A stretch of DNA of 64,000 nt from Psychrobacter aestuarii (GCF_904846035.1 NZ_CAJGYT010000001.1:930001-994000); one strand, 5' to 3'; positions 38,482-50,329 are shown, counted from the first letter of the stretch. Notes: generated by a model not told the origin, from the letters alone. Made by a program: numbers and translations.

Positions 38482-40347
38482 ATGCGGTTGTTGTGGAAAT
38501 GGGGTGTTGCCGTTCCTTTGGGTGTCAGTTTGTGTGTGTGTCAGACAGCAGCGGCGGCATTGCCCGAGTCGCTGACCCAAGCGCTCAATAAGGCGCAGCT
38601 GCGCACAGATGACATCAGTATCGTGGTCATGCCTGTGGGCAATAACAGCGTTTCTAGACTGCCTGAGGTGGTGACGGTGGTGGATAAGCCGCTCGCCGAC
38701 ACGACCGCTACCAACGACGACAGCAGCGCGGCAAACACGCCTGCGCCAACCGATAGCGCAAATCAAAATAGTGAGGCAACCCTCAAGGGCAGTACGCCTG
38801 ATTTGACCGATGGCGTCAGTATCAGTACCACACGGGTGGTGCGTAAGGCAGCTATCGAAGCGCACGAAAAGCGCATACACAAAAAGACCGATGACCCTTA
38901 TACCTATCAGAGCTTAGAGGATATTGCTCCACCTCTGCCGCAGTTGCCGAGCGACAGCCGTCTGCCTGCCGTGCCTATGGCTTTAGACTTGGACACGCCA
39001 GCGGCACTGCTGCTGCACAACGCCGATACCTTGCGCACCCCTGCCAGCACCATGAAGCTGGTGCCGACCTTTATTGCCCTTGATACCTTGGGCGCAGATT
39101 TTGTCTGGCACACGCGGGTGTATCACACAGGGGTACAGGTCGGTGATACCTTGATTGGCGATTTAATCATTCAAGGCAGCGGCGACCCAAAGATGACGCA
39201 CGAGCGCGTCTCCCAGCTGTTGTACCAAGTGCAGCAGCGCGGTATCCGTCATATCAATGGCAACATCGTTGTTGATAGCAGCGTTTTTGATGCCGTGAGC
39301 AAAGACCCTGCCGCCTTTGACCGTGAGCCACTGCGCCCTTACAATGCCAGTCCTGATGGGTTTTTGGTCAACTTTAGCAGCATGGCGATTCACAGCTGGC
39401 CACAGACAGATAAAACAGCGGCGCTCACGTATGCGCCTTATCTTGCCGATTATCAGCTGCCATCGACGATTGAGACCCGCGACGCGTGGTGCAGCTCGGC
39501 GCGCTATAGCTTAGAGCCTGAGTGGCAGCCGACCAAGCTCAGCCTACACGCCAAGCTGCCTGAGCAGTGCGGCGAGCATATTTTTTATGTGGCGTATCCA
39601 GATGCTAAGGATTTTGCCGCGCGAGTGATTGCCGATAAGTGGCAGGCATTGGGCAACGACCTAACAGGCAAGGTCATCGCCCAAGAGCAGCCCCACCAGC
39701 GCCCGCACGGTAGCCATACGCTTGCCGATATTGCGCCCTCGGTGCTGCCACTGGTCAGCTATCCGTCACAGCCGCTTGCCACACAGATTTTTGATATCAA
39801 TCACTTTTCGAACAATGTGATGGCGGAGCAAGTGGCGCTGTCTATCGGTGCGTACAGCCTGCCCGATACCCAAAAAAGCACAGGCAGCAGTCTGTATGCC
39901 GTGGACGACCCTGTCAGCACCTACCCGATTATGCTTGGTGACATTCACAGCTGGTGGCACACGCACTTGACCACCGCACCGCCGCATTTGACCGACGGCT
40001 CGGGGCTGTGCCGCGACTGTACGGTCAGCGCCGCCAATCTGAGCGAGCTTTTGGGGTATGCTTATCATCATCCGCAGTTTGCCGCTTATGTGGACTCATT
40101 AGGTATTGCTGGGGTCAGTGGTACGATTGCCGCTCATGGCGAGCGCTTGCCCGACTCTGCTGCCATTGGGCGCGCGTGGATAAAGACAGGCACGCTGAAC
40201 AATGTGACCTCGATGGCAGGCTATGTCCAAGGGCAGTCTGGGCAAGCGTATACTGTGGTGGGTATTATCAACACCGAGCACGCGCTCAACACCTATGCGG
40301 CGCGCGTGGTTCTTGATCAGCTGTTAGACTGGACAGCCCAGCAATAA
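38482..40347 (+). CDS. dacB: D-alanyl-D-alanine carboxypeptidase/endopeptidase, PBP4 family
   Basis: A 621-residue periplasmic peptidoglycan hydrolase of the S13 family. A signal peptide (about 1-26, ending TAAAALP) precedes the enzyme. The serine triad is SxxK as STMK (Ser189), SxN as SNN (Ser443) and KTG (Lys568). A low-complexity Asp/Thr/Ser-rich segment of about 95 residues (about 60-150) lies before the catalytic serine and makes the protein longer than E. coli PBP4 (477). ATG 38482 is used: it directly precedes a proper signal peptide, while the frame opens nine codons earlier at TTG. Confidence 0.92.
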   Translation: MRLLWKWGVAVPLGVSLCVCQTAAAALPESLTQALNKAQLRTDDISIVVMPVGNNSVSRLPEVVTVVDKPLADTTATNDDSSAANTPAPTDSANQNSEATLKGSTPDLTDGVSISTTRVVRKAAIEAHEKRIHKKTDDPYTYQSLEDIAPPLPQLPSDSRLPAVPMALDLDTPAALLLHNADTLRTPASTMKLVPTFIALDTLGADFVWHTRVYHTGVQVGDTLIGDLIIQGSGDPKMTHERVSQLLYQVQQRGIRHINGNIVVDSSVFDAVSKDPAAFDREPLRPYNASPDGFLVNFSSMAIHSWPQTDKTAALTYAPYLADYQLPSTIETRDAWCSSARYSLEPEWQPTKLSLHAKLPEQCGEHIFYVAYPDAKDFAARVIADKWQALGNDLTGKVIAQEQPHQRPHGSHTLADIAPSVLPLVSYPSQPLATQIFDINHFSNNVMAEQVALSIGAYSLPDTQKSTGSSLYAVDDPVSTYPIMLGDIHSWWHTHLTTAPPHLTDGSGLCRDCTVSAANLSELLGYAYHHPQFAAYVDSLGIAGVSGTIAAHGERLPDSAAIGRAWIKTGTLNNVTSMAGYVQGQSGQAYTVVGIINTEHALNTYAARVVLDQLLDWTAQQ

Positions 40348-40356
40348 AGGTTTTTT

Positions 40357-40821
40357 ATGCTTACTCCCAACACGCCCACCCCGACAACAATGACGCAAGC
40401 GCCCAGCCTGCGCTATTACGTGGGCATTTTTAGTATCGGCTATATTTTGGTCAGCACTCTATGTATGCTGCTACAGCAATACCTGCCCATCAGCCTATAT
40501 ATGGTGATGCTGCTCACGATTGGCATCGCCGCCTATATCGCGGTGCGCAAGTTTGTGCGTCAGCAGCGGCGGGCGCTGACACGTGCCGAAGTGCTGCGCT
40601 TGACCGTAGGCGCGGTGGTGGCAGTTTGGCTATTGAGCGCGTTGTACTTTTTGGGATTGTGGTTCTTAATTTTTGACGCCGCCAATCGCGAGGTGCTGCA
40701 AGAAGCCTTTGCCGCGCGTCCGTGGGCATTGGTGCAGGCGCTGATGATGATGATTGGACTGTGTACGCTGATGACGTGGATTGGTTTGGTCAGTTTTAAT
40801 CGCTTACTTGCGCCAAAATAA
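40357..40821 (+). CDS. four-helix membrane protein, unknown function (ABZJ_00895-like)
   Basis: A 154-residue protein with four transmembrane helices (about 22-42, 47-65, 83-107 and 123-148) and a basic loop after the second (RKFVRQQRRALTRAEVLRL). The length and layout resemble a family of small Moraxellaceae membrane proteins called ABZJ_00895, but this is a loose match. It begins nine bases after dacB and is surely cotranscribed. The start could be the ATG at 40390 (MTQAPS) instead. Confidence 0.65.
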   Translation: MLTPNTPTPTTMTQAPSLRYYVGIFSIGYILVSTLCMLLQQYLPISLYMVMLLTIGIAAYIAVRKFVRQQRRALTRAEVLRLTVGAVVAVWLLSALYFLGLWFLIFDAANREVLQEAFAARPWALVQALMMMIGLCTLMTWIGLVSFNRLLAPK

Positions 40822-40990
40822 CGCGCGCTACTGGTGAAGCGCTCGCCGTCCCTATCGTCCTGTTACCGATTTGTCACCAATCTATCGGTTTGCGCGTATC
40901 ATCGCCATGCCTTGTCCTTTATAGTGGTAGACACCCATCGCATTGCTTAGCGACAGCCACAATAATAATAGAATAAAGGATAAGACCCTG

Positions 40991-41539
40991 ATGGACATGC
41001 TGATATTTGATGATTTAGAAAAACTGGGGCGCATCGTACTCACCACAGTGCTGGTCTATGTGATGATTGTGCTGGTGACCAAGGTATCAGGCAAGCGCTC
41101 GACCTCACAGCTGAACAACTTTGATTGGATTATGACGGTGATGATTGGCTCTTTGGGCGCCAGCACCATTTTGTTAAAAAACATTCCCTTGGTTGAGGGT
41201 GGCGCTGCGATTATCACGCTGTACCTGCTGCAATATATGGTGACCAAATACGCAGCCATCTCGCCGCAGTTTAGCGATGTGATATTATCCGACCCGCGTA
41301 TCGTGTTTTACAAGGGACAGTTTTTGCCTGATGCCATGCGGCAAGAGCGCCTGACCCGTCAAGAGCTTGAGTGCGCCATGCGTAGCGCGGGCATCAATGA
41401 CATCATCGAGGTCGAGGCGATTGTTTTTGAATCAGATGCCAAGCTGACGGTGATTAAAAACCCACCTGAGAATCACAATAGCGAGCGTGATGACCAGATT
41501 TCGCAAACCATTGTCTCCGCGATGCGTGACAACACGTAA
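40991..41539 (+). CDS. DUF421 (YetF-like) membrane protein
   Basis: A 182-residue protein with three N-terminal helices (about 15-35, 45-62 and 66-84) and a C-terminal cytosolic domain. Family features are VTKVSGKRSTSQLNNFDWIM, a short first helix block, and DPRIVFYKGQFLPDAMRQERLTRQELECAMR, which form the conserved DUF421/YetF core. ATG 40991 is preceded by AAAGGATAAGACC; a longer TTG start is rejected. Function in the cell is uncharacterised. Confidence 0.85.
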   Translation: MDMLIFDDLEKLGRIVLTTVLVYVMIVLVTKVSGKRSTSQLNNFDWIMTVMIGSLGASTILLKNIPLVEGGAAIITLYLLQYMVTKYAAISPQFSDVILSDPRIVFYKGQFLPDAMRQERLTRQELECAMRSAGINDIIEVEAIVFESDAKLTVIKNPPENHNSERDDQISQTIVSAMRDNT

Positions 41540-41623
41540 CGCGTGCCTTGATAATCGACAAATCGGTCAGCGCAAGCGATAATAGCCGCCTCTTTTTTCT
41601 TCAGCGCTCAAAGGATTTTTGTC

Positions 41624-42112
41624 ATGAAAGTAAGGCTACTGACCATCGGTACCAAAATGCCCAACTGGGTACAAACTGGATTCAATGAATACTACAAACG
41701 CATCCAGCCGATGATGAGTACCGAACTGGTCGAGCTACCCGCTGCCAAACGCGCCAAAAATCCTTCTGATGCCAATCTGGCGCAGTATCGCGAGCAAGAA
41801 GGGCAAGCCATCTTAGCAACGCACCAAAGCGCGGTACGTGAACAGCTGTGGGTGCTCGATGTCAAAGGCAAAATGCTCTCCACCGAGCGCCTCGCGGACA
41901 AGTTATCAGATGCCATGCAGCAAGGTGATGACATTGCACTCGTTATCGGCGGCGCAGATGGCGTGTCGCCTGAGGTGCTCGCAAATGCAGACATGAAGTG
42001 GTCACTGTCGGACTTGACATTACCGCATCCACTGGTGCGCGTGGTGCTGATGGAGCAGCTGTACCGCGCCATGAGTATCAACAACAATCACCCTTATCAT
42101 CGCGGCAATTAA
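41624..42112 (+). CDS. rlmH: 23S rRNA (pseudouridine1915-N3)-methyltransferase
   Basis: A 162-residue SPOUT-class methyltransferase that modifies pseudouridine 1915 in helix 69 of 23S rRNA on assembled ribosomes. The deep trefoil-knot region is clear: LVIGGADGVSPEV (SAM-binding glycines), LSDLTLPHPLVRVVLMEQLYRA and the strictly conserved C-terminal NNNHPYHRGN. The length is that of the family. ATG 41624 follows AAAGGATTTTTGTC. Confidence 0.97.
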   Translation: MKVRLLTIGTKMPNWVQTGFNEYYKRIQPMMSTELVELPAAKRAKNPSDANLAQYREQEGQAILATHQSAVREQLWVLDVKGKMLSTERLADKLSDAMQQGDDIALVIGGADGVSPEVLANADMKWSLSDLTLPHPLVRVVLMEQLYRAMSINNNHPYHRGN

Positions 42113-42227
42113 CCGCAAAAATGGGCGAGCACCGCGCCGACATACCTGCAAAGAGAACGATAAAACGGCGCGACTTCGCCTCGCGTCTGTCGGTTGAAAA
42201 ACCCAGCTGCGCCCTAATAAAAAGGGG

Positions 42228-43091
42228 ATGACTGACTCTTATGGTGTACCCTCCAATATGTCCGAACTCAAGCCTCGCGCCCGCAGCGCCCTGAGCGTTG
42301 CCAACCTATTGCAGCCTTCAGGGGCAGCCGCCAGCACGTTGCCTGCGCTGTTTATCTCGCATGGCGCACCGACCTTGGCAATCGAGCAATCGGCCACCAC
42401 GCATGCCCTTGCGCGCATCGGACAAAACCTGCCCAAACCGCGCGCCATCATCATCATGTCCGCGCACTGGCTGTCGACCAAGCTTGAGATCAGCAGCAAC
42501 CCAAAACCCAAAACATGGCATGACTTTGCAGGCTTTGCGCCCGAGCTGTATGACGTCGACTACCCTGCAGACGGTCATCCTGAGCTTGCTGAACATATCG
42601 CTGCGGCACTAGACACCCTCGGCATTCAGTGCCGCATCAACCCGCTACGCGCAAGTGACCACGGTGTATGGGCACCGCTGCGGCACATGTACCCTGATGC
42701 CGATGTGCCCATCGTACAGCTGTCTTTGCCCAAGTATTATGACAGCGTTGCCTGCTATCAGCTTGGCGCTTGTCTTGCCGCATTGCGTGATGAGCAGGTG
42801 TTGCTGGTGGGCTCAGGCAGCATTACGCACAACCTGCGCGCCCTGCGCTGGGACGCCAGCAGTATTGATGACCATGCCAAGGCGTTTAAGCATTGGCTAT
42901 TGGCGCAAATGAAGTCCGACATCCCCGCCGCGCTCGACTGGCAGCAATACCCCAAATACCGCGACGTGCACCCGAGCGATGAGCATCTATTGCCGCTGTT
43001 TTTTGCACTCGGCGCAGGTCAGCGCGTCTCGGTGGTACACGAGGCGATGACCCACCACAGTCTGGGAATGGACATTTACCGCTTTGATTGA
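42228..43091 (+). CDS. LigB-type extradiol dioxygenase (DODA / YgiD-like)
   Basis: A 287-residue class III extradiol ring-cleavage dioxygenase, most similar in layout to the 4,5-DOPA dioxygenase YgiD group. The metal ligands are in ALFISHGAPTLAI (His near 45), IIMSAHWLS (His near 83) and GSGSITHNLRAL (His near 202), with SDHGVWAPLRHMYPDADVPIVQLSL between them. The N terminus is about 30 residues longer than in E. coli YgiD; a start at ATG 42258 (MSELKP) is possible. It follows rlmH by 115 bases. The substrate in this organism is unknown. Confidence 0.85.
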   Translation: MTDSYGVPSNMSELKPRARSALSVANLLQPSGAAASTLPALFISHGAPTLAIEQSATTHALARIGQNLPKPRAIIIMSAHWLSTKLEISSNPKPKTWHDFAGFAPELYDVDYPADGHPELAEHIAAALDTLGIQCRINPLRASDHGVWAPLRHMYPDADVPIVQLSLPKYYDSVACYQLGACLAALRDEQVLLVGSGSITHNLRALRWDASSIDDHAKAFKHWLLAQMKSDIPAALDWQQYPKYRDVHPSDEHLLPLFFALGAGQRVSVVHEAMTHHSLGMDIYRFD

Positions 43092-43137
43092 CCTTATATA
43101 ACGCGGTGAATTAAAAATACGTTGTTAAGATAAGCCG

Positions 43138-44637
43138 TCACTTATTCATTGCACACGCAGGGGCAGTAAACCAGCCTGCGCGCTCCATCTCACCCGCCAC
43201 GCTGAGTAAGGTCGCCTCATCATTCATCCGCCCAATCAGCTGCATACCAATCGGTAAGCCTGCGCGGCTCATGCCAACAGGGACAGACATTGCAGGCAGT
43301 CCTGTCACATTGCCCAGTAAGGTAAAGGACATTTTACTTAAAATATCATGACTGAGCCGCTCGATAATCCCTGAACCAAAGGCGTATTTGCCCACATTCA
43401 GACCGCGACTGACCATGCCCGTACCGCGCATCAAGGTCTCTTCCATCTCGCTGGGCACCAGCACCCCATGCGCCACCGCAGGGGTCGGCACAGTCGGGCA
43501 CAATATCATGTCAAACTGCTCGAGCAGCTCGCCTGTCTTATACTGACTGTCGTGCCAGCCATGCTGGGCGCACACCAAATCTGCGGCAGACAGCGCCCGA
43601 CCAATCATCGCCATGTTCTCTGTTTGTGGCTCCAGCCCCGCCACCTGTGCGCTGCCAAAACAGCGCTCGATATTGTCAATCGTAAACGCGGTATGCGCAC
43701 AAATCACCGTCAAAAAATCGCGCCAAAAGTTGTCTATGCTGATGTCAGGCTCGGCTTCAATCACCTCATGTCCCATACTGCGCAGCTGCTCAGCGGTACG
43801 CATCAGCACCGCCATCACCTCGCCATCGACAAGTGTATCAGCAACCAACGGCTTTTGTTGCAGCGCAATACGCAGCTTTCGTGGCGCGCGCTCGGCGGCT
43901 TGTAAAAATGTCCCCTCAGGCGGCGCAATCACATAAGGCGACCCACGCTCTGCGCCATGGGTCACATCGAGCATCGCCGCGCTGTCACGCACACTGCGGG
44001 TAATCACATGGTCAGCGACCGCACCGCCCCAGCCCTCACCCATCATCGGTCCCAGCGGATTGCGTCCACGGCTCGGCTTCAAGCCAAATACCCCGCACCA
44101 TGCCGCAGGAAAACGAATCGAGCCGCCACCATCACCTGAGCCTGCCATCGGCACGATGCCGCTACTGACCGCCGCCGCACTGCCGCCTGACGAGCCACCT
44201 GTACTGTAGCCGTGCTTAAATGGATTGTGCGCCGCGCCAAACGCTTTGGGCTCGGTGGTGATGGTCAGACCAAACTCAGGGGTGTTGGTTTTACCAAAGA
44301 TATTAAGACCCGCCGCGCGCATGCGTTTGACGATTTCACTGTCATAATTGGTCAAGACACGCACACTGCGGCTGCCCATACTCATCGGCTCGCCTGCCAC
44401 CACAAAGGACAAATCTTTCAACAGTAAAGGCACGCCATAAAACACCCCTTTTGGCAGACCGCGCTCAATGCTGGCATATGCTCTGGCATCAAAGCGGTTG
44501 ATGATGGCGTTCAGCTCAGGGTTCAGACGATTGGCGGTATCGATGGCTGCCTCCAGTGCTTCAAGCGGGCTGATTGCTTTACTGTGAATCAACGCCGCCA
44601 GACCGAGGGCATCATAATCCGTATATTCTTTAAACAT
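43138..44637 (-). CDS. amidase signature family enzyme
   Basis: A 499-residue hydrolase with the Ser-cisSer-Lys triad: Lys in [10 protein letters not shown] (about 85), cis-Ser and nucleophile Ser in the Gly/Ser-rich [20 protein letters not shown] and [15 protein letters not shown] block (about 160-195). ATG 44637 is preceded by AAGGAGAGGTT; the longer frame to 44676 is not needed. Likely cytosolic. Substrate class (amide, nylon oligomer, aryl amide) cannot be told from motifs alone. No gatB or gatC is nearby, so it is not the GatA subunit. Confidence 0.9.
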   Translation of the reverse strand: MFKEYTDYDALGLAALIHSKAISPLEALEAAIDTANRLNPELNAIINRFDARAYASIERGLPKGVFYGVPLLLKDLSFVVAGEPMSMGSRSVRVLTNYDSEIVKRMRAAGLNIFGKTNTPEFGLTITTEPKAFGAAHNPFKHGYSTGGSSGGSAAAVSSGIVPMAGSGDGGGSIRFPAAWCGVFGLKPSRGRNPLGPMMGEGWGGAVADHVITRSVRDSAAMLDVTHGAERGSPYVIAPPEGTFLQAAERAPRKLRIALQQKPLVADTLVDGEVMAVLMRTAEQLRSMGHEVIEAEPDISIDNFWRDFLTVICAHTAFTIDNIERCFGSAQVAGLEPQTENMAMIGRALSAADLVCAQHGWHDSQYKTGELLEQFDMILCPTVPTPAVAHGVLVPSEMEETLMRGTGMVSRGLNVGKYAFGSGIIERLSHDILSKMSFTLLGNVTGLPAMSVPVGMSRAGLPIGMQLIGRMNDEATLLSVAGEMERAGWFTAPACAMNK

Positions 44638-44719
44638 AACCTCTCCTTGGTCATCGACACTCAGCGCACTCACCACGCACAGTCAAGATGCTAGCAAATG
44701 GGGCATAAAAAATAGGCAT

Positions 44720-44754
44720 AAAAAAAGCGGGTACCTTATCGTACCCGCTTTTTT
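44720..44754 (-). terminator. Rho-independent terminator of ftsK
   Basis: AAAAAAGCGGGTAC / GTACCCGCTTTTTT with a short CTTATC loop is an almost perfect hairpin with A and T flanks, four bases after the ftsK stop. It may work in both directions. Confidence 0.92.
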
Positions 44755-44757
44755 GAT

Positions 44758-47700
44758 TTAGACCAACAGCTCGCGTTTGCCGCTTTTGCCCATGGAGCTG
44801 ACCAAGCCCGCCTCCTCCATGGAATCGACAATGCGCGCGGCGCGGTTGTAACCGATGCTAAACTTGCGCTGAATACTCGAGGCGGAGACTTTGCGCGTCT
44901 CCATCACAAAGGCGACCGCATCGTTATACAAGTCGTCGTCCTCGCCTGAGGCGTTGTTGGCAGTGCTGCCGCCACTTGGGCTGGTCAGCTCAAAATTGCC
45001 CGCCATATTGTCAATATAGTCGGGTGCGCCGCGCTCACGCCACGCGTCACAGACGCGGTTGACCTCTTCGTCACTGACATACGCGCCATGCACGCGGTCA
45101 GGCTCGATTTGCCCTGGACCTAAGAACAGCATATCGCCATTACCGAGCATGTCCTCAGCGCCGCCACTGTCCAAGATGGTACGCGAGTCGACTTTGGAGT
45201 TGACGCGCAGCGCAGCCCGTACAGGGATGTTGGCTTTAATGAGACCTGTAATGACATCAACAGACGGACGCTGGGTTGCCAGCATCAAGTGAATGCCTGC
45301 CGCGCGCGATTTTTGTGCCAAGCGGGTAATCAGCTCTTCGGCTTGCTTACCGACCTGCATAATCATATCGGCAAACTCATCCGCCACGATGACGATGATG
45401 GGCAAGGTTTTAAGCTTAGGCGCTTTGTCCATACTCACGCTGTCATTGGGGCGCCACAGCGGGTCGATGAGCGGCTTGCCTGCCTTTTCCGCAGCGCGTA
45501 CTTTTTTGTTAAATTCGTTCAGCTTACGCACTTTGAGCAGGCTCATCAGCTGATAGCGGCGCTCCATCTCTGCCACGCACCACGACAGGCTGCTTGCCGC
45601 CTCGGTCATGTCGGTGACCACAGGGGTGAGCAAATGCGGGATTTCGTTATAGTTCGCCAGCTCTAACTGCTTGGGGTCAATCAAAATCAAACGCAGCTCA
45701 TCAGGCGTGTACTTTAACAAGATGGACAGCAGCATGGCATTCACCAGTACCGACTTACCTGAGCCTGTCGTCCCTGCAACCAGCATGTGCGGCGCGCGCG
45801 CAAGGTCAGTGATGATGGGCTTGCCGCCGATGTCTTTACCCATGGCCATGCTGACTTGGGCTTTGGGGTCTTTGTATTTATCGGTGTTTAATAGCTCGAC
45901 CAAGCGCACCATTTCGCGCTGCTTGTTGGGCACTTCGATACCGATGTAAGGCTTGCCTGGGATGACCTCGACCACACGTAGCGATGCCATAGAGAGCGAG
46001 CGCGCCAAGTCACGAGAGATGCCCGTGACTTTGCTCGCCTTAACGCCTGCTGCCAGCGCCACTTCAAAGCGCGTCACCACAGGACCTGGGATGGCGTTGA
46101 CCACCTCGGCTTTGACATTGAACTCTTGCAGTTTAATCTCTAACAGCTCAGACAATTGCTCTAATTCCGCTGCGGTATAGCTCGGCTGACGGTTGGGGTC
46201 GGGCTGGTCAAGGATGGACAGCTCAGGAATCGGTGACAAGTTGGCGCGGTATTTGGCGGTTTGCATCGCACGCGAGCGGGTCGCAAACGCTGCATCGTCA
46301 TGAATGTCGGGCAAGTGGTATTCGTCGCTCTCGTCTTCAAACATCCCTGCGATTTGATTGCTCGCGTCCCCTTCTGGCACAGCAAAGCGCACGTCAGGCG
46401 CAGTGCGGGCAGCGGGGGTTTCACTTTGCGCGACCGTTGGCGGCGTATCTGGCTTGGCAGGCGGCGTGTTGCTCGGCGTCATATCGAGCACGGGCGCATC
46501 AGCCTCTGTGGCTTCTGTCTCAATACGCCACTTCGTCGCCGATTTGGTCGCCGATGTTGCGGCGCTGGTTGCAGCCGCACTGCTGGTCGATTCCGCAGCA
46601 GGCGTTGGCTCTACACTTTGCGGGGCGGCGTCATGCTCAGCGAGCCACTGCCCTGCTAGGGCATCTATCGCCTCTGTGCGCTGTGCCTCAGCAGGTGCAT
46701 CATTCGTTGCTGGCTGCTGAACGGGCTGCGCAGGCTGTGACGGCTTTGATGCTTCAGGCGTGACAGCAGATTTGGTGCGCGCCGTTTGTTCCGCCTCAGC
46801 ATTTTGATTACGCGGCATAGCAGCAGGCGCCTCTGGTGTGGCATCCGCTTGTGCTGCGGGTGTTTGCACCTCACTGCTGGCTTGCGGTAGTGCCGCATCG
46901 TCATAAGGTGGTTTACTAAGCAAGGCATCGACGGTTTTGGTGTCATTCCAAGCAAAGCTTGGCTCAACCTTACGCACAGGCGCTGCGTCTGCTGCACTGC
47001 TGACAGGGCGTTTTGTCTCAGCGCTCGCGGCGGCTGTGCTACTCACAGGAGCGCGCGCCAAATCTTTGGCATAGTCTTGTAGCCCTGATTTGCTCAAAAA
47101 CTCACTTAACACCCCACCAAAGCGCTCATTTAATTCAGCGTGGCGGTCATTGCCTGCGCCTGTATTCGGTGCCAGCTCAAACGACAACTGCTCACCTGTG
47201 CCGTCATTGGTGCTGCTTTTTGCAGCGCTGCTGCGTTTGCTTGCTGCGCTGCGCTCACTGTCCTCGTGGTCGCTCAGCGCATCGCCATAGCCATCATCGT
47301 GCGAGAGTCCCAAATTGACCCACTTTAGATTAATAACGGTGCGATACACCTCGCGCCAATGAATGTTAAAGGCAAAGGTGGTCACAATCGCCACAAACAG
47401 GCTTAAAAATATCAATGTGCCCCACGGCGTCAGCAGCGCTGCCAAACGGCTTTGCAGCTCCATGCCTATGATGCCGCCATACGCGCCGCCGAACGGCGTG
47501 CTGCTCAGGTCTGACGCGTGCGGCAATAACGCCCACAGCTGGCTGAGCCATGCGCTGGCACTCAGCAACAAAAACAGATAGCCGACCACACGCAACAGCC
47601 AAAACGTGCGCCGCGTGTGCCACCAAATCAAAATCGGCTCATAAATCAAAAACGCCAGCAGCCACCACGCAGCAAAACCAAAAAAGCGGTAGCCGAGGTC

Positions 47701-47952
47701 AGACAGCCACGCGCCCATCGCGCCGCCCATATTATTAATGGTGGTCATATCGCTACTGATGTGCGACCAGCTCGGATCATTACTGGTATACGTCAGCAAA
47801 ATCACAAACACATAGACTGCCAACATTAACCCAAGGAAGGTAAATATCCCTTTTCTTAAATACTCAATAATCGGTGCTGATATCACGTAGAATCTGCCTT
47901 GTTGTCCATACTTATTGTTATCACCCATGACTGGCGCGAGCCATGAGGACAT
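44758..47952 (-). CDS. ftsK: DNA translocase FtsK
   Basis: A DNA pump at the division septum that clears chromosome termini and activates XerCD recombination. Four N-terminal transmembrane helices (about residues 35-60, 85-105, 120-140 and 170-190 of this start) precede a long low-complexity Ala/Thr/Pro/Glu linker, the alpha/beta RecA-like motor (Walker A VAGTTGSGKSVLVNAM; Walker B LPIIVIVADEFADM) and the C-terminal gamma winged helix that reads KOPS (SIQRKFSIGYNRAARIVDSMEEAGLV). The start is uncertain: ATG 47952 (MSSWLAP) is chosen, ATG 47928 (MGDNNK) fits too, and the frame is open to 48051. It is divergent from trxB. Confidence 0.93.
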   Translation of the reverse strand: MSSWLAPVMGDNNKYGQQGRFYVISAPIIEYLRKGIFTFLGLMLAVYVFVILLTYTSNDPSWSHISSDMTTINNMGGAMGAWLSDLGYRFFGFAAWWLLAFLIYEPILIWWHTRRTFWLLRVVGYLFLLLSASAWLSQLWALLPHASDLSSTPFGGAYGGIIGMELQSRLAALLTPWGTLIFLSLFVAIVTTFAFNIHWREVYRTVINLKWVNLGLSHDDGYGDALSDHEDSERSAASKRSSAAKSSTNDGTGEQLSFELAPNTGAGNDRHAELNERFGGVLSEFLSKSGLQDYAKDLARAPVSSTAAASAETKRPVSSAADAAPVRKVEPSFAWNDTKTVDALLSKPPYDDAALPQASSEVQTPAAQADATPEAPAAMPRNQNAEAEQTARTKSAVTPEASKPSQPAQPVQQPATNDAPAEAQRTEAIDALAGQWLAEHDAAPQSVEPTPAAESTSSAAATSAATSATKSATKWRIETEATEADAPVLDMTPSNTPPAKPDTPPTVAQSETPAARTAPDVRFAVPEGDASNQIAGMFEDESDEYHLPDIHDDAAFATRSRAMQTAKYRANLSPIPELSILDQPDPNRQPSYTAAELEQLSELLEIKLQEFNVKAEVVNAIPGPVVTRFEVALAAGVKASKVTGISRDLARSLSMASLRVVEVIPGKPYIGIEVPNKQREMVRLVELLNTDKYKDPKAQVSMAMGKDIGGKPIITDLARAPHMLVAGTTGSGKSVLVNAMLLSILLKYTPDELRLILIDPKQLELANYNEIPHLLTPVVTDMTEAASSLSWCVAEMERRYQLMSLLKVRKLNEFNKKVRAAEKAGKPLIDPLWRPNDSVSMDKAPKLKTLPIIVIVADEFADMIMQVGKQAEELITRLAQKSRAAGIHLMLATQRPSVDVITGLIKANIPVRAALRVNSKVDSRTILDSGGAEDMLGNGDMLFLGPGQIEPDRVHGAYVSDEEVNRVCDAWRERGAPDYIDNMAGNFELTSPSGGSTANNASGEDDDLYNDAVAFVMETRKVSASSIQRKFSIGYNRAARIVDSMEEAGLVSSMGKSGKRELLV

Positions 47953-48051
47953 AGAGTTATCCAGCGAAATGCTATTATAAAGTATATCGGCATCACATGA
48001 GGGCTTAAACGCCGCCATCTGCCCGATACTTTTCGCAAAATCACGCCCCAA

Positions 48052-49466
<1,415 letters not shown>

Positions 49467-49469
49467 GTC

Positions 49470-50282
49470 ATGGCTGCCCATCAGCGTCAGCGCATCGTGA
49501 CAGACCAAGGACGGCTCTCGCCTGAGGCGCTTAAGCGTCTCGGGCGTTATGACTTTCCTGACCCTATCCATGCTGACCCTGAGGGCATCGGGCTGATTGC
49601 CATGGGTGGCGACTTGGCAATGTCAACGCTACTCTCGGCATACGCTCAAGGGCTGTTCCCGTGGTTCAATACCGACGAGCCAATCGCTTGGTGGTGTCCT
49701 GAACCGCGCTGCGTCCTGTATCCAGACGGCTACGCGCCCAGCAAGTCTCTGCGGCGTCAGGCCAAAAACTCACCGTGGCAAATCAGTGTCAATCGCGCGT
49801 TTGACGAGGTCATCCATGCCTGCAGCTTACCGCGCCAAGACGGCTTGAGCGATGGCGAGCATACGTGGATACACGATGAGATGATTGCCGCCTACACCGA
49901 GCTGCATCAGCAAGGCTTTGCGCACAGCATTGAAGTCTGGGACGAATCAGGCGTGCTGATTGGCGGCTTATACGGCTTAAAGTTGGGCGGTATTTATTTT
50001 GGTGAGTCGATGTTTCATCACGCCTCTAATGCTTCTAAAATCGCGTTTTGGGGGCTGGTGCAGCTGTGCCGTGCCACCGATGTGGCATTAATAGACTGCC
50101 AATTAGAAAACCCGCATCTGATGAGCTTGGGCGCAAGTACCTTGCCGCGCGCGGACTTTTTGCAACGTTTAGACGACTTACTGGCGCTGCCCAGTCCCGT
50201 TTGGCAATCGCAGGATTATGCACTAACGCCCGTCAATACCCTACACGAGCGCGCGCCGTGGCAACGCGTGAACATACGCTAA
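49470..50282 (+). CDS. aat: leucyl/phenylalanyl-tRNA--protein transferase
   Basis: A 270-residue enzyme that attaches Leu or Phe to the N terminus of proteins beginning with Arg or Lys, marking them for ClpAP degradation. Motifs: GLIAMGGDLAMSTLLSAYAQ, GLFPWFNTDEPIAWWCPEPR, WIHDEMIAAYTELHQQGFAHS and IYFGESMFHHASNASKIAF, all characteristic of Aat. It is three bases downstream of trxB, so translation is probably coupled; trxB and aat are also near neighbours in E. coli. Confidence 0.96.
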   Translation: MAAHQRQRIVTDQGRLSPEALKRLGRYDFPDPIHADPEGIGLIAMGGDLAMSTLLSAYAQGLFPWFNTDEPIAWWCPEPRCVLYPDGYAPSKSLRRQAKNSPWQISVNRAFDEVIHACSLPRQDGLSDGEHTWIHDEMIAAYTELHQQGFAHSIEVWDESGVLIGGLYGLKLGGIYFGESMFHHASNASKIAFWGLVQLCRATDVALIDCQLENPHLMSLGASTLPRADFLQRLDDLLALPSPVWQSQDYALTPVNTLHERAPWQRVNIR

Positions 50283-50329
50283 ATTGCGATGGCGCAGGCT
50301 TGTGTTTTTATTATTCATAAAGGTGTTTT

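Noticed and set aside
43138..44637. GatA subunit of the amidotransferase
   Set aside because: The catalytic triad is shared, but gatB and gatC are not adjacent and flanking motifs fit general amidases.
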